Shown piece after piece: positions 15,658-22,259 of a stretch of DNA of 25,268 nt (position 1 is its first letter; the number at the start of each line of letters is the position of its first letter). Source of the DNA: Bacteroidaceae bacterium (GTDB taxonomy: Bacteria; Bacteroidota; Bacteroidia; Bacteroidales; Bacteroidaceae); assembly GCA_900770665.1 (NCBI GenBank), contig CAAGKZ010000076.1, forward strand, positions 1-25,268, given 5' to 3'. The notes beneath the pieces were generated by a model. That model did not search any database and was not told where the DNA came from. It worked only from the letters and a program-made list of their open reading frames with translations. Both the position numbers and the translations under genes were made by a program.

Positions 15658-16755
15658 TTGGTTAGGATAAAGGATATAGCGAATGCCCTTGAAATGTTCG
15701 CGCCTCTGCCGTTGCAGGACGGATTTGACAATGCCGGCTTGCAAATTGGATTAACAGAAGCGGAAGTTGCAGGGGTTTTATTGTGTCTTGATGTGACCGA
15801 GGCTGTTGTTGACGAGGCCGTTGCATCAGGGTGCAATCTCATTGTGTCGCATCATCCCCTGATTTTCTCTCCGCTGAAACGCATTACCGGCTCTAACTAC
15901 ATTGAGCGTTGTGTCATCAAGGCTCTGGCTAACGGTATTGCAATCTATTCGGCTCACACAAACATTGACAATGCTCCGGGTGGGGTGAACTATCGCATAG
16001 CCGAGAAACTGGGCTTGCTGAACGTGCGCATTCTTGTTCCAAAGGAGGATGCGCTATTGAAACTTGCGGTGTATGTTCCCACATCGGCTGCCGATGCTGT
16101 GCGCGACGCGCTCTTTGCGGCGGGCTGCGGCAACATTGGCAACTATGACTCTTGCAGCTACAACATTGACGGTTTTGGCACTTTCAAGGCTAACGAAGGG
16201 TGTAATCCTTTCTGTGGCGAGGTGGGCGAGCTGCATCGCGAACAGGAGGTGCGCATTGAGACTGTGTTGCCTGCATACCTCAAAAACAAGGTTATTGCGG
16301 CGCTGCTGAAGGCGCATCCATACGAGGAACCTGCTTTTGACATCTACCAGTTGAAGAACAGCTGGGGCAGTGTGGGCAGCGGTGTCATTGGTGAGTTGCC
16401 TGCCGAGTGTGACGAGGTGGAGCTCCTGCAGTGCGTGAAGGAGAGCTTCAAAGTGGGCTGTGTGCGCCACACTCCGTTGCTTGGCAAGGGGGTGAAGCGT
16501 GTTGCTTTGTGCGGCGGTGCGGGCGGTTCGTTTGCAGGTGCTGCAATGGCTGCGGGGGCCGATGTGTACATTACTGGCGAGGCGCGTTATCACGACCTCT
16601 TCAACTACACCGGCAAGATGGTGATGGCTGTGATTGGTCACTACGAGAGTGAACAGTATACAATGGATATCTTCAGGGAAATCATTGAAAGTGCTTGCCC
16701 CGGCGTGAGGGTGATGAAGACTACAGTGAACACCAACCCTGTGAACTATTTATAA
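15658..16755 (+). CDS. Nif3-family dinuclear metal centre protein (YqfO type)
   Basis: It encodes 365 residues. The metal-binding residues are readable: His65-His66 in LIVSHHPLIF, His100 and Asp104 in AHTNIDNAPGGVNY, and His328 and Glu330 in GHYESEQYT. The central third is the inserted PII/CutA-like domain of the longer family members. The family forms a hexameric ring with a two-metal site. It is often annotated as GTP cyclohydrolase I type 2, but its in vivo role is unsettled. No ATG fits. The TTG at 15658 gives VRIKDIANALEMFAPLPLQDGFDNAGLQIG, which matches the usual family start, and lies about 20 nt after the predicted transcription start. Confidence 0.92.
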   Translation: MVRIKDIANALEMFAPLPLQDGFDNAGLQIGLTEAEVAGVLLCLDVTEAVVDEAVASGCNLIVSHHPLIFSPLKRITGSNYIERCVIKALANGIAIYSAHTNIDNAPGGVNYRIAEKLGLLNVRILVPKEDALLKLAVYVPTSAADAVRDALFAAGCGNIGNYDSCSYNIDGFGTFKANEGCNPFCGEVGELHREQEVRIETVLPAYLKNKVIAALLKAHPYEEPAFDIYQLKNSWGSVGSGVIGELPAECDEVELLQCVKESFKVGCVRHTPLLGKGVKRVALCGGAGGSFAGAAMAAGADVYITGEARYHDLFNYTGKMVMAVIGHYESEQYTMDIFREIIESACPGVRVMKTTVNTNPVNYL

Positions 16756-16783
16756 AGAATGTTTTATGTTGGGTGCGAATGGA

Positions 16784-16820
16784 TGAGATTCTTCAGTCAC
16801 TTCGCTCCATCAGAATGACA
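16784..16820. repeat. Right half of the dispersed inverted-repeat element
   Basis: AGATTCTTCAGTCACTTCGC (from 16786) and the end CAGAATGACA (to 16820) match the right half of the full copy ending at 11491. It lies between the Nif3-family and zinc-ribbon genes. Confidence 0.7.
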
Positions 16821-16861
16821 AGAGGAAGGATAAATTATTAACACTTTAAATATTTAAGAAA
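16811..16861 (+). repeat. A/T-rich leader before the zinc-ribbon gene, shared with atpE
   Basis: From CAGAATGACAAGAGGAAGGA through TTATTAACACTTTAAATATT, this leader aligns with 11606-11660 with a few small indels. Both end at the start codon, with no SD. Confidence 0.65.
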
Positions 16862-17680
16862 ATGGCAAAGAAAGATCCTGCTGATTACACAGTAGAAGAG
16901 AAGTTGAAGACTCTTTATGAGTTGCAGACAATTCTGTCACAGATTGACACAATCAAGATTTTGCGTGGCGAGTTGCCTCTTGAGGTTAAGGACCTTGAGG
17001 ATGAGATTGTTGGTCTTGGTACACGTATCGAGAATATCAACAACGACATCAAGAAAATCCGCGAGAATGTTGTTTCTTTCCGCGAGGAGATGGAGCAGGC
17101 AAAGCGCAGCATCGAGAAGTATACCGAGGACCAGAACAACGTGCGCAACAACCGTGAGTTCGACCTCTTGAACAAGGAGATTGAGTATAACAAGCTCGTG
17201 ATTGAGCACGATGAGAAGAAAATCAACGATGCACGCAAGCAGGAGCAGCAGAAGAACGATGAGCTTGAGAGAGCCAACAACCAGCTCGAGGAGCGCAGAA
17301 AGGACCTTGAGATGAAGAAGGCTGAGCTTGAGGATATCGTTGCCGAGACAAAGGCCGAGGAGGAGCGTCTCCGCGAGCAGGCACGTGACCTTGAGTTGAA
17401 CATCGAGCCACGTCTCTTGACATCGTTCAAGCGCATCAGAAAGAGCTCACGCAACGGTCTTGGTATCGTTTACGTTGAGCGTGATGCTTGTGGCGGTTGC
17501 TTCAGCAAGATTCCACCACAGCGTCAGATGGATATCCGCATGAGAAAGAAAATTATTGTTTGCGAGAACTGTGGCCGCATCATGATTGACCCTGAGCTTG
17601 CAGGTGTTGAGCAGGAGAAGCCGGCAGAGGCTCCGGCACCAAAGCGACGTGGTATTCGCCGTGCAGCTAAGGCTGAGTAA
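16862..17680 (+). CDS. Coiled-coil C4 zinc-ribbon protein (zf-RING_7/CdsZ type)
   Basis: It encodes 272 residues. Residues about 10-185 are nearly all heptad-rich charged helix (LEDEIVGLGTRIENINNDIK, ELERANNQLEERRKDLEMKK), forming a long coiled coil. A zinc ribbon follows, with Cys210 and Cys213 in DACGGCFSKIPPQ and Cys234 and Cys237 in IIVCENCGRIMIDPEL. A Lys/Arg/Ala/Pro-rich tail ends the protein. The family binds nucleic acid or large complexes; chlamydial CdsZ is a member, but no secretion system is seen here. Codon use is strongly biased (GAG, AAG, CGT, CGC), suggesting high expression, as in the aldolase gene. An A/T-rich leader precedes it, and a repeat plus terminator module follows. 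Confidence 0.88.
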   Translation: MAKKDPADYTVEEKLKTLYELQTILSQIDTIKILRGELPLEVKDLEDEIVGLGTRIENINNDIKKIRENVVSFREEMEQAKRSIEKYTEDQNNVRNNREFDLLNKEIEYNKLVIEHDEKKINDARKQEQQKNDELERANNQLEERRKDLEMKKAELEDIVAETKAEEERLREQARDLELNIEPRLLTSFKRIRKSSRNGLGIVYVERDACGGCFSKIPPQRQMDIRMRKKIIVCENCGRIMIDPELAGVEQEKPAEAPAPKRRGIRRAAKAE

Positions 17681-17707
17681 TAAAGTAAATGACTGAAAAG
17701 CGAATTT

Positions 17708-17779
17708 CTGCGTTACGCTTGATTTTGTAAACACTCATTTAGGTCTACTAAACTCCTGTTTTCAAAATCTACGCAAGCC
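17708..17779 (+). repeat. 3'-end repeat module, copy A
   Basis: The element begins CTGCGTTACGC and ends CGCAAGCC, with TCATTTAGG and TAAACTCC inside. The arms GATTTTG and CAAAATC can pair. Two further copies start at 20992 and 21145. All three lie downstream of strongly expressed genes and about 40 nt before an intrinsic terminator. Confidence 0.85.
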
Positions 17780-17816
17780 TTGAACTTCATCTTTTTATTC
17801 ATTTCCTTACAAATGA

Positions 17817-17851
17817 GAACGACCCAAAAGTAAAATTGGGTCGTTCTTTTT
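17817..17851 (+). terminator. Intrinsic terminator of the zinc-ribbon gene
   Basis: GAACGACCCAA (17817-17827) pairs perfectly with TTGGGTCGTTC (17836-17846) around an 8-nt loop, followed by five T residues. It faces the convergent umuC end. Confidence 0.92.
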
Positions 17852-17866
17852 GTGAGAGGTTGTATA

Positions 17867-17889
17867 AAAAGAGCCTTTTTAGTCAGCCT
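17867..17889 (-). repeat. 23-bp 3'-end motif after umuC, shared with queA
   Basis: Read on the minus strand, these 23 bases are identical to 24866-24888 on the plus strand. They start 2 nt after the umuC stop, as the other copy starts 1 nt after the queA stop, and end in a T run. No strong hairpin forms, only a weak G-U-rich one. It is probably a shared termination or 3'-processing signal. Confidence 0.7.
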
Positions 17890-17891
17890 GA

Positions 17892-19157
17892 TTATTTTAC
17901 CGTTACTTTGGGTATGTCGCTCCACAAGGTGGTGTAGTGGGGCGATTGGTTCTCGCTCGATGTCTTTATTTTACCGCTACCCTGCACGGCAAATTTTATA
18001 GTGCTTTTGCCGAATGTCCTGTTCACGGCATCGACAACCGAGGTGAGTCTTTTCTCCCTCTCCATGGCTTCCTTGTCTTCGAACAGTGAGTGGATGTGGT
18101 TTTGTATAGGTGTGATTCTTGTTGCAACAGCACCGGCTTTCTTGTATCCAATCCCCTTGCGGAACAGTTCTCTTGTTGCAGCTACTGCATGGGCGACAAT
18201 GGTGCGTTGGTCGTTTGTGGGCGGGTCGAGGTGTATGAGCCGGTTGCCATAGACCTGGGGTGTGCTCTCTTTAAAACGGTTTGTGTATGCAAAAACGCTT
18301 ATTTCGCTTGCAACGGTGTTCTGCTTGCGTAGCTTCTCGGCGAGCGAGGATGCGAAGTTGGCTATCTGCTCTTCCAGTTCCTTGATGTCATAAATTTCGG
18401 ATGAGAAACTGCGCGACACGCATATCGATTGCTTAGCCTCGAAACCCTCCTCGAATTCTATGCACGGCATGCCCTGTAGCTCTTTCCAGGTTCTCACACC
18501 TGTAATGCCGAATATCTTTCTGATTGTCTCCTCGGGCAGTTGCGTGTAGTCGTAGGCTGTGTGTACGCCCATTGCCTTGAGTCTTGGCGCCGACCTGCGG
18601 CCGATGCCCCACACATCTTCAATGGGGTATTTGCGTAGTACTTTTTCAATGTCCTGTGGGCGGTGCATGTAGCAGCCGCCGTTGAGCTTGGGGTACTGTT
18701 TGCACAGCTTTGATGCTATCTTGGCAAGTGTTTTTGTCGGTGCAATGCCCACGGATACCGGGATGGCGGTCATCCTCCGGCATTGCTGCGAGATTCTCTT
18801 TGCATATTGGTCAAAGTCAATGTTGTCCATCCCTCTCAAATCAAGGAACGCCTCGTCAATGGAGTAGACTTCGATGCTTGGGGCGAACTCTTCCAATACC
18901 CAGCGCACACGCTGCGACATGTCGCCATAGAGTGCCATGTTGCCCGAGAATACGGCTACATTGTGTTTCTCGACAATGTGGCGTATCTTGAAGAATGGGT
19001 CGCCCATCTTTATGCCCAAGGCCTTTGCCTCGTTGCTGCGCGCAACGGCACATCCGTCATTGCTTGAGAGGACAATGACGGGCTTGCCTTGCAGGTCGGG
19101 GCGGAATACCCGCTCGCAGGATGCAAAGAAGTTGTTGCAGTCGGCAAGGGCAAACAT
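17892..19157 (-). CDS. umuC: Y-family translesion DNA polymerase, UmuC type
   Basis: This 421-residue protein has the length of E. coli UmuC (422). The palm begins MFALADCNNFFASCERVF, with the first catalytic Asp. The second acidic pair is in SIDEAFLDL. VLSSNDGCAVARSNEAKALGI is the UmuC version of the finger motif. Helix-hairpin-helix thumb sequence follows (DVWGIGRRSAPRLKAMGV, KIFGITGVRTWKELQG), and then the little-finger domain. With processed UmuD it should form the error-prone polymerase V that copies past lesions after DNA damage. It starts 4 nt after the umuD stop, an operon pair. A convergent terminator and a shared 3' motif lie just beyond its stop. Confidence 0.97.
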   Translation of the reverse strand: MFALADCNNFFASCERVFRPDLQGKPVIVLSSNDGCAVARSNEAKALGIKMGDPFFKIRHIVEKHNVAVFSGNMALYGDMSQRVRWVLEEFAPSIEVYSIDEAFLDLRGMDNIDFDQYAKRISQQCRRMTAIPVSVGIAPTKTLAKIASKLCKQYPKLNGGCYMHRPQDIEKVLRKYPIEDVWGIGRRSAPRLKAMGVHTAYDYTQLPEETIRKIFGITGVRTWKELQGMPCIEFEEGFEAKQSICVSRSFSSEIYDIKELEEQIANFASSLAEKLRKQNTVASEISVFAYTNRFKESTPQVYGNRLIHLDPPTNDQRTIVAHAVAATRELFRKGIGYKKAGAVATRITPIQNHIHSLFEDKEAMEREKRLTSVVDAVNRTFGKSTIKFAVQGSGKIKTSSENQSPHYTTLWSDIPKVTVK

Positions 19158-19161
19158 TTGG

Positions 19162-19590
19162 TTACATCTTTTTGATTACATATGTCACAACACCCCAAAT
19201 CATGAATTCATTCTCGGCTGTAACCTCTATTGGTTTGTAGGTTGTGTTCTGTTCGTTGGCCGGCATAAGACGTACTTTGCCGCCGCTCATCTCCACGCGC
19301 TTCACGGTGTACTCGCCGTCAATGTAGCATACAACCTTGCAGTTGTTGTATGGGTCAATGGCACGGTCTACAATGATGATGTCGCCCTCGTCCATGGCGG
19401 CGTCGACCATGGAGACACCGCTGACGCGGAAGAAAAAAGTGGATGCCTTGTGCTTTACGAGCAGCTTGATAAGGTCGAGTTTCTCGCGCATATCCTCGGC
19501 CGGTGAGGGAAACCCCGCCTTCACATCGCCCATGAGATTGCTCTCGTATGAGCTTTCGCTATCTATGTTATGTGGTACTAACTTTTCCAT
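19162..19590 (-). CDS. umuD: UmuD, self-processing subunit of polymerase V
   Basis: This 142-residue S24 protease-fold protein shows the UmuD hallmarks. The cleavage site VKAGFPSPAEDM has an Ala25-Gly26 bond, the catalytic Ser60 is in VSGVSMVDAAMDEGDI and Lys97 in YTVKRVE. Ser60 and Lys97 have the same numbering as in E. coli UmuD. RecA-stimulated cleavage would give UmuD', which activates UmuC. It is the first gene of the umuDC operon, transcribed from the promoter at 19599-19629. Upstream lie tandem repeats carrying a second promoter copy and palindromic operator candidates. Confidence 0.97.
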   Translation of the reverse strand: MEKLVPHNIDSESSYESNLMGDVKAGFPSPAEDMREKLDLIKLLVKHKASTFFFRVSGVSMVDAAMDEGDIIIVDRAIDPYNNCKVVCYIDGEYTVKRVEMSGGKVRLMPANEQNTTYKPIEVTAENEFMIWGVVTYVIKKM

Positions 19591-19598
19591 ACGTTATA

Positions 19599-19629
19599 CA
19601 AAGATAGTGCAAGGCGAGAGCAGAACAAA
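19599..19629 (-). promoter_or_regulatory. umuDC promoter
   Basis: On the minus strand, TTTG (19626-19629), a 19-bp spacer and TATCTTTG (19599-19606) match the Bacteroidetes consensus exactly. The -7 box ends 8 nt before the umuD ATG, so the transcript would be nearly leaderless. A second copy (TTTG at 19701-19704, TATCTTTA at 19674-19681, also 19-bp spacing) lies one repeat unit upstream. Confidence 0.8.
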
Positions 19630-19763
19630 ATAAGCTTGCTTATTTTTTATGCCGAGCCGCCGCCTATCTTATCTAAAGATAGTGCAAACTGAGAGCAGAA
19701 CAAAATAAGCTTAGCTTATTTTTTATGCCGAGCCGCCACCTATCTTATCTAAAGATAGTGCAA
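19600..19763. repeat. Tandem 75-76-bp repeat upstream of umuD (two full units and a partial third)
   Basis: Units begin with AAAGATAGTGCAA at 19600, 19675 and 19751. Each full unit carries GAGAGCAGAACAAAATAAGC, a palindrome, TTTTTTATGCCGAGCC and CTATCTTATCT. The third unit stops after about 13 bp. The repeat duplicates both the promoter and the operator candidate. The rest of this gene-free stretch (19764-19958) is A/T-rich and holds the aldolase promoter. Confidence 0.92.
19627..19646. promoter_or_regulatory. Palindromic operator candidate over the umuDC -33 box (unit 1)
   Basis: AAAATAAGC and GCTTATTTT are exact 9-bp arms separated by TT. The site overlaps the TTTG -33 element. The second unit has the same arms at 19702-19710 and 19714-19722, separated by TTA. 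An SOS-type repressor site is the obvious guess for an umuDC operon, but the regulator is not shown. Confidence 0.6.
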
Positions 19764-19884
19764 ACCTCGTGTAAAGCCGGGCTGGAAAAGTAAAAAAAAT
19801 GATAAAATCCACATCCATATTAACTTGATTTTGCCTTTCCTTATTTTTTTTACCATTATAATGGTGATAAATCAAAGATTTTGT

Positions 19885-19892
19885 TAATTTTG
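19885..19892 (+). promoter_or_regulatory. Probable -7 element of the aldolase gene
   Basis: TAATTTTG matches TAnnTTTG. No clear -33 TTTG lies at the right distance. Transcription would start near 19899, leaving a ~60-nt A/T-rich leader with a small CCC-TTA-GGG hairpin and no SD. Confidence 0.55.
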
Positions 19893-19958
19893 CAAAGAAT
19901 TACGCCCTTAGGGGTGGTAAATAGTGATTATCTAACTACTTTAAAGTATTAAATAACT

Positions 19959-20963
19959 ATGGTAAATTACAAAGAATTAGGTCTTGTAAACACTAGAGAT
20001 ATGTTTGCAAGAGCAATTGAGGGTGGCTATGCTATCCCAGCGTTCAACTTCAACAACATGGAGCAGATGCAGGCTATCATCAAGGCTGCTGTTGAGACAA
20101 AGTCTCCTGTTATCCTTCAGGTTTCAAAGGGCGCACGTCAGTATGCTAACGCTACTTTGCTCCGTTACATGGCGCAGGGTGCTGTTGAGTACGCTAAGGA
20201 GCTCGGTTGTGAGAATCCTGAGATCGTTCTTCACCTCGACCACGGTGATACATTTGAGACTTGCAAGAGCTGTATCGACTCTGGTTTCTCTTCAGTGATG
20301 ATCGACGGTTCACACCTCCCATACGAGGAGAACGTTGCCCTCACAAAGAAGGTTGTTGAGTATGCTCACCAGTTCGACGTAACTGTAGAGGGTGAGCTCG
20401 GCGTGTTGGCAGGTGTTGAGGACGAGGTTTCTTCAGACCACCACACATACACTGACCCTGAGGAGGTTATCGACTTCGCTACACGCACAGGTTGCGACTC
20501 TTTGGCTATCTCAATCGGTACTTCACACGGTGCTTACAAGTTCACTCCTGAGCAGTGTACTATTGACCCTGTTACAGGTTTGATGGTTCCTCCTCCACTT
20601 GCTTTCGACGTATTGAAGGCTGTTGAGGCTAAGCTCCCAGGTTTCCCAATCGTTCTCCACGGTTCTTCTTCAGTTCCTCAGGACGAGGTTGCTACCATCA
20701 ACAAGTTCGGTGGTGCGTTGAAGGCTGCTATCGGTATCCCCGAGGAGTGGTTGCGTGAGTCTGCAAAGTCAGCTGTATGTAAGATCAACATCGACTCTGA
20801 CTCTCGTCTTGCTATGACTGCTGCTATCCGCCAGACATTTGCTGAGAAGCCAGCTGAGTTCGACCCACGTAAGTATCTTGGTCCTGCTCGCGACAACATG
20901 GAGAAGATGTACAAGCACAAGATTATCAATGTGCTTGGTTCAGATGGCAAGCTTGCTAAGTAA
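19959..20963 (+). CDS. fba: Class II (zinc) fructose-1,6-bisphosphate aldolase
   Basis: This 334-residue glycolytic enzyme interconverts fructose-1,6-bisphosphate with dihydroxyacetone phosphate and glyceraldehyde-3-phosphate. The N-terminal segment AIPAFNFNNMEQMQAII and HLDHGD are class II hallmarks, with catalytic Asp94 and zinc ligand His95. SVMIDGSHLPYEENV, TVEGELGVLAGVEDEV, LAISIGTSHGAYKF (with a further zinc-site His) and VLHGSSSVP support the same call. Codon use is extreme and uniform (GCT, CTC/CTT, GTT, CGT), a sign of very high expression. It has its own promoter upstream and is followed by two copies of the repeat-plus-terminator module. Confidence 0.98.
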   Translation: MVNYKELGLVNTRDMFARAIEGGYAIPAFNFNNMEQMQAIIKAAVETKSPVILQVSKGARQYANATLLRYMAQGAVEYAKELGCENPEIVLHLDHGDTFETCKSCIDSGFSSVMIDGSHLPYEENVALTKKVVEYAHQFDVTVEGELGVLAGVEDEVSSDHHTYTDPEEVIDFATRTGCDSLAISIGTSHGAYKFTPEQCTIDPVTGLMVPPPLAFDVLKAVEAKLPGFPIVLHGSSSVPQDEVATINKFGGALKAAIGIPEEWLRESAKSAVCKINIDSDSRLAMTAAIRQTFAEKPAEFDPRKYLGPARDNMEKMYKHKIINVLGSDGKLAK

Positions 20964-20991
20964 TATCCTAATTCATTTAAAAAGGTGATAA

Positions 20992-21063
20992 CTGCGTTAC
21001 GCGGTAAGGCGTAAATCCTCATTTACGCTTAGTAAACTCCGGTTTCCGCCTAAACCGCAAGCC
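20992..21063 (+). repeat. 3'-end repeat module, copy B
   Basis: It shares CTGCGTTACGC, TCATTTA, TAAACTCC, GGTTTCC and CGCAAGCC with copies A and C. Here the pairing arms are GCGGTAAGGCG and CGCCTAAACCGC, unrelated in sequence to those of copy A but again complementary. An inner GCGTAAAT/ATTTACGC hairpin is present. Confidence 0.85.
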
Positions 21064-21101
21064 TTGTTCTCACTCTTTTTAAAAGAATTGATTGATAAAG
21101 T

Positions 21102-21138
21102 AAAACAAGGATAGGTGTAACCTATCCTTGTTTTGTTG
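21102..21138 (+). terminator. Intrinsic terminator 1 after fba
   Basis: AAAACAAGGATAGG (21102-21115) pairs perfectly with CCTATCCTTGTTTT (21121-21134) around TGTAA, with a T-rich tail. It lies about 40 nt after copy B. Confidence 0.92.
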
Positions 21139-21144
21139 TTTTTA

Positions 21145-21215
21145 CTGCGTTACGCTCAATTTTGTTAGCAGTCATTTAGGTAACTAAACTCCTGTTTCCA
21201 AAATTTTCGCAAGCC
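21145..21215 (+). repeat. 3'-end repeat module, copy C
   Basis: It runs from CTGCGTTACGC to CGCAAGCC. Its arms are CAATTTTG and CCAAAATT, a third arm version. After it, CTTTTTAAAA-type spacer sequence and a terminator follow, as after copy B. Confidence 0.85.
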
Positions 21216-21253
21216 GTGCATCTGCACTTTTTAAAATAACAAACCGATAATAG

Positions 21254-21286
21254 ACAAGGATAGGCTCGGCCTGTCCTTGTTTTTTG
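21254..21286 (+). terminator. Intrinsic terminator 2 after fba
   Basis: ACAAGGATAGGC (21254-21265) pairs with GCCTGTCCTTGT (21269-21280), with one G-U pair, around TCG. A run of T follows. The stem is close in sequence to terminator 1, so the whole repeat-plus-terminator unit appears duplicated. Confidence 0.9.
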
Positions 21287-21315
21287 TATACACTTAAATA
21301 AAATGTGAAGGATTT

Positions 21316-21347
21316 TTTGCAGGGATAAAATTTTATCCCTATATTTG
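21316..21347 (+). promoter_or_regulatory. Promoter with internal operator palindrome for the DUF4160/DUF2442 pair
   Basis: TTTG (21316-21319), a 20-bp spacer and TATATTTG (21340-21347) make a good Bacteroidetes promoter. The spacer is filled by a perfect 20-bp palindrome: AGGGATAAAA (21321-21330) and TTTTATCCCT (21331-21340). A repressor bound there would block polymerase, as in autoregulated toxin-antitoxin operons. Confidence 0.8.
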
Positions 21348-21370
21348 CATTGAAACAAAAGAGTAATAAT

Positions 21371-21604
21371 ATGCCGACAATTTTTGAACTTTTCGGACTC
21401 AGATTCTTTTTCTATTCAGATGAGCATGCACCCATACATGTTCATGTGGTAAAAGGTGATGACGATGCAAAAATCTCATTAGACCCTACAATAGAGGTTG
21501 TATATAACCATGGATTGAAGACTAAGGACTTGAAAAGAGCACTTATGCTTGCGGAAATGTATAAGGAAGATATTATTGAGGTCTGGAATAAGTATCACTC
21601 TTAA
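21371..21604 (+). CDS. DUF4160 family small protein (toxin-antitoxin-like partner)
   Basis: It encodes 77 residues from the ATG at 21371 (MPTIFELFGLRFFFYSDEHAPIHVHVVKG), the standard DUF4160 beginning with its His-x-His motif. The upstream TTG at 21350 is rejected because it lies within the promoter/start-site region. The remainder (DAKISLDPTIEV, LKRALMLAEMYKEDIIEVWNKY) also fits the family. DUF4160 genes are commonly paired with DUF2442 genes, and the pair has been proposed to be a toxin-antitoxin module; activity is unproven here. The next gene follows after 11 nt. Confidence 0.88.
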   Translation: MPTIFELFGLRFFFYSDEHAPIHVHVVKGDDDAKISLDPTIEVVYNHGLKTKDLKRALMLAEMYKEDIIEVWNKYHS

Positions 21605-21615
21605 AAAAACAGCCT

Positions 21616-22032
21616 ATGGAAACGATTAAGAATGTATGGTTTGAGAATGAACGTATATATATGCTCTCAAGCGAAGACAAAGTTTATAGCAGGCCGTTGG
21701 AAGCATTCCCTGTTTTAAAGGAGGCTGACACCGTTGCAAGAGAATTGTATACAATAGAAATGCGTGGAACTGCGCTGCGTTGGAAAGAGTTAGATGAGGA
21801 TATTCACATATCCAGTTTCTACAAAACTGATGAGCCTGAATATTCTAATGAAATTTCTAAGATATTTAAACGTTTTCCGCAATTGAATGTTTCGGAGGTT
21901 GCAAGATACGTAGGGATAAACAAAAGTTTGTTGGCTAAATATATCTATGGAATCAAGAAACCAAGTGAAGAACGTGTTATGCAAATTAAGGAGGCTTTGC
22001 ATGTTATAGGTCAGCAATTGATTGCTGTGTAA
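21616..22032 (+). CDS. DUF2442 protein with C-terminal helix-turn-helix
   Basis: It encodes 138 residues. The first ~75 match DUF2442: VWFENERIYMLSSEDKVYSRPLEAFPVLKEA, then ALRWKELDEDIHISSFY. The remaining ~55 residues form an XRE-like helix-turn-helix (LNVSEVARYVGINKSLLAKYIYGIKKPSEERVMQIKEALHVIGQQL). The combination suggests an antitoxin-like DNA-binding partner of the DUF4160 protein that autorepresses through the 20-bp palindrome upstream. It ends before a strong hairpin terminator. Confidence 0.88.
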   Translation: METIKNVWFENERIYMLSSEDKVYSRPLEAFPVLKEADTVARELYTIEMRGTALRWKELDEDIHISSFYKTDEPEYSNEISKIFKRFPQLNVSEVARYVGINKSLLAKYIYGIKKPSEERVMQIKEALHVIGQQLIAV

Positions 22033-22071
22033 AAGATGCATTTCTTCTAAAAATTGAAAATAGATAGAATG

Positions 22072-22104
22072 ACAGGGGTGGCTTATAGCCACACCTGTTG
22101 CTTT
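22072..22104 (+). terminator. Intrinsic terminator of the DUF4160/DUF2442 operon
   Basis: ACAGGGGTGGCT (22072-22083) pairs with AGCCACACCTGT (22087-22098), with one mismatch, around TAT. TGCTTTT follows. Confidence 0.85.
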
Positions 22105-22223
22105 TACTATTATGGTATTTCTATCACACGATATGCCATAATACTTTTAGAGTAGGGATTTATATAAAATGTGAAGCTTTGAGCCATTAATTGTATAAAA
22201 TTTTATAAAAACTCATTAAAGAT

Positions 22224-22253
22224 TTTGTTTTAATCATTTAATTAGTAATTTTG
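22224..22253 (+). promoter_or_regulatory. Promoter of the candidate structured RNA
   Basis: TTTG (22224-22227), an 18-bp spacer and TAATTTTG (22246-22253) give a good Bacteroidetes promoter with no reading frame behind it. Transcription would begin near 22260. The stretch 22107-22223 before it is A/T-rich and shows nothing else. Confidence 0.65.
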
Positions 22254-22259
22254 CAAATA

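Noticed and set aside
19627..19646. The AAAATAAGC/GCTTATTTT palindrome considered as an intrinsic terminator
   Set aside because: The 2-3-nt centre is too small for a good RNA loop, the stem is AT-rich, and it overlaps a promoter element. An operator is the better reading.
19600..19763. Tandem repeats upstream of umuD considered as a CRISPR array
   Set aside because: Units are contiguous 75-76-bp direct repeats without unique spacers, and no cas genes are in the window.
21350..21370. TTG at 21350 as start of the DUF4160 protein
   Set aside because: It overlaps the promoter start region, and the family normally begins MPTI, which is the ATG at 21371.
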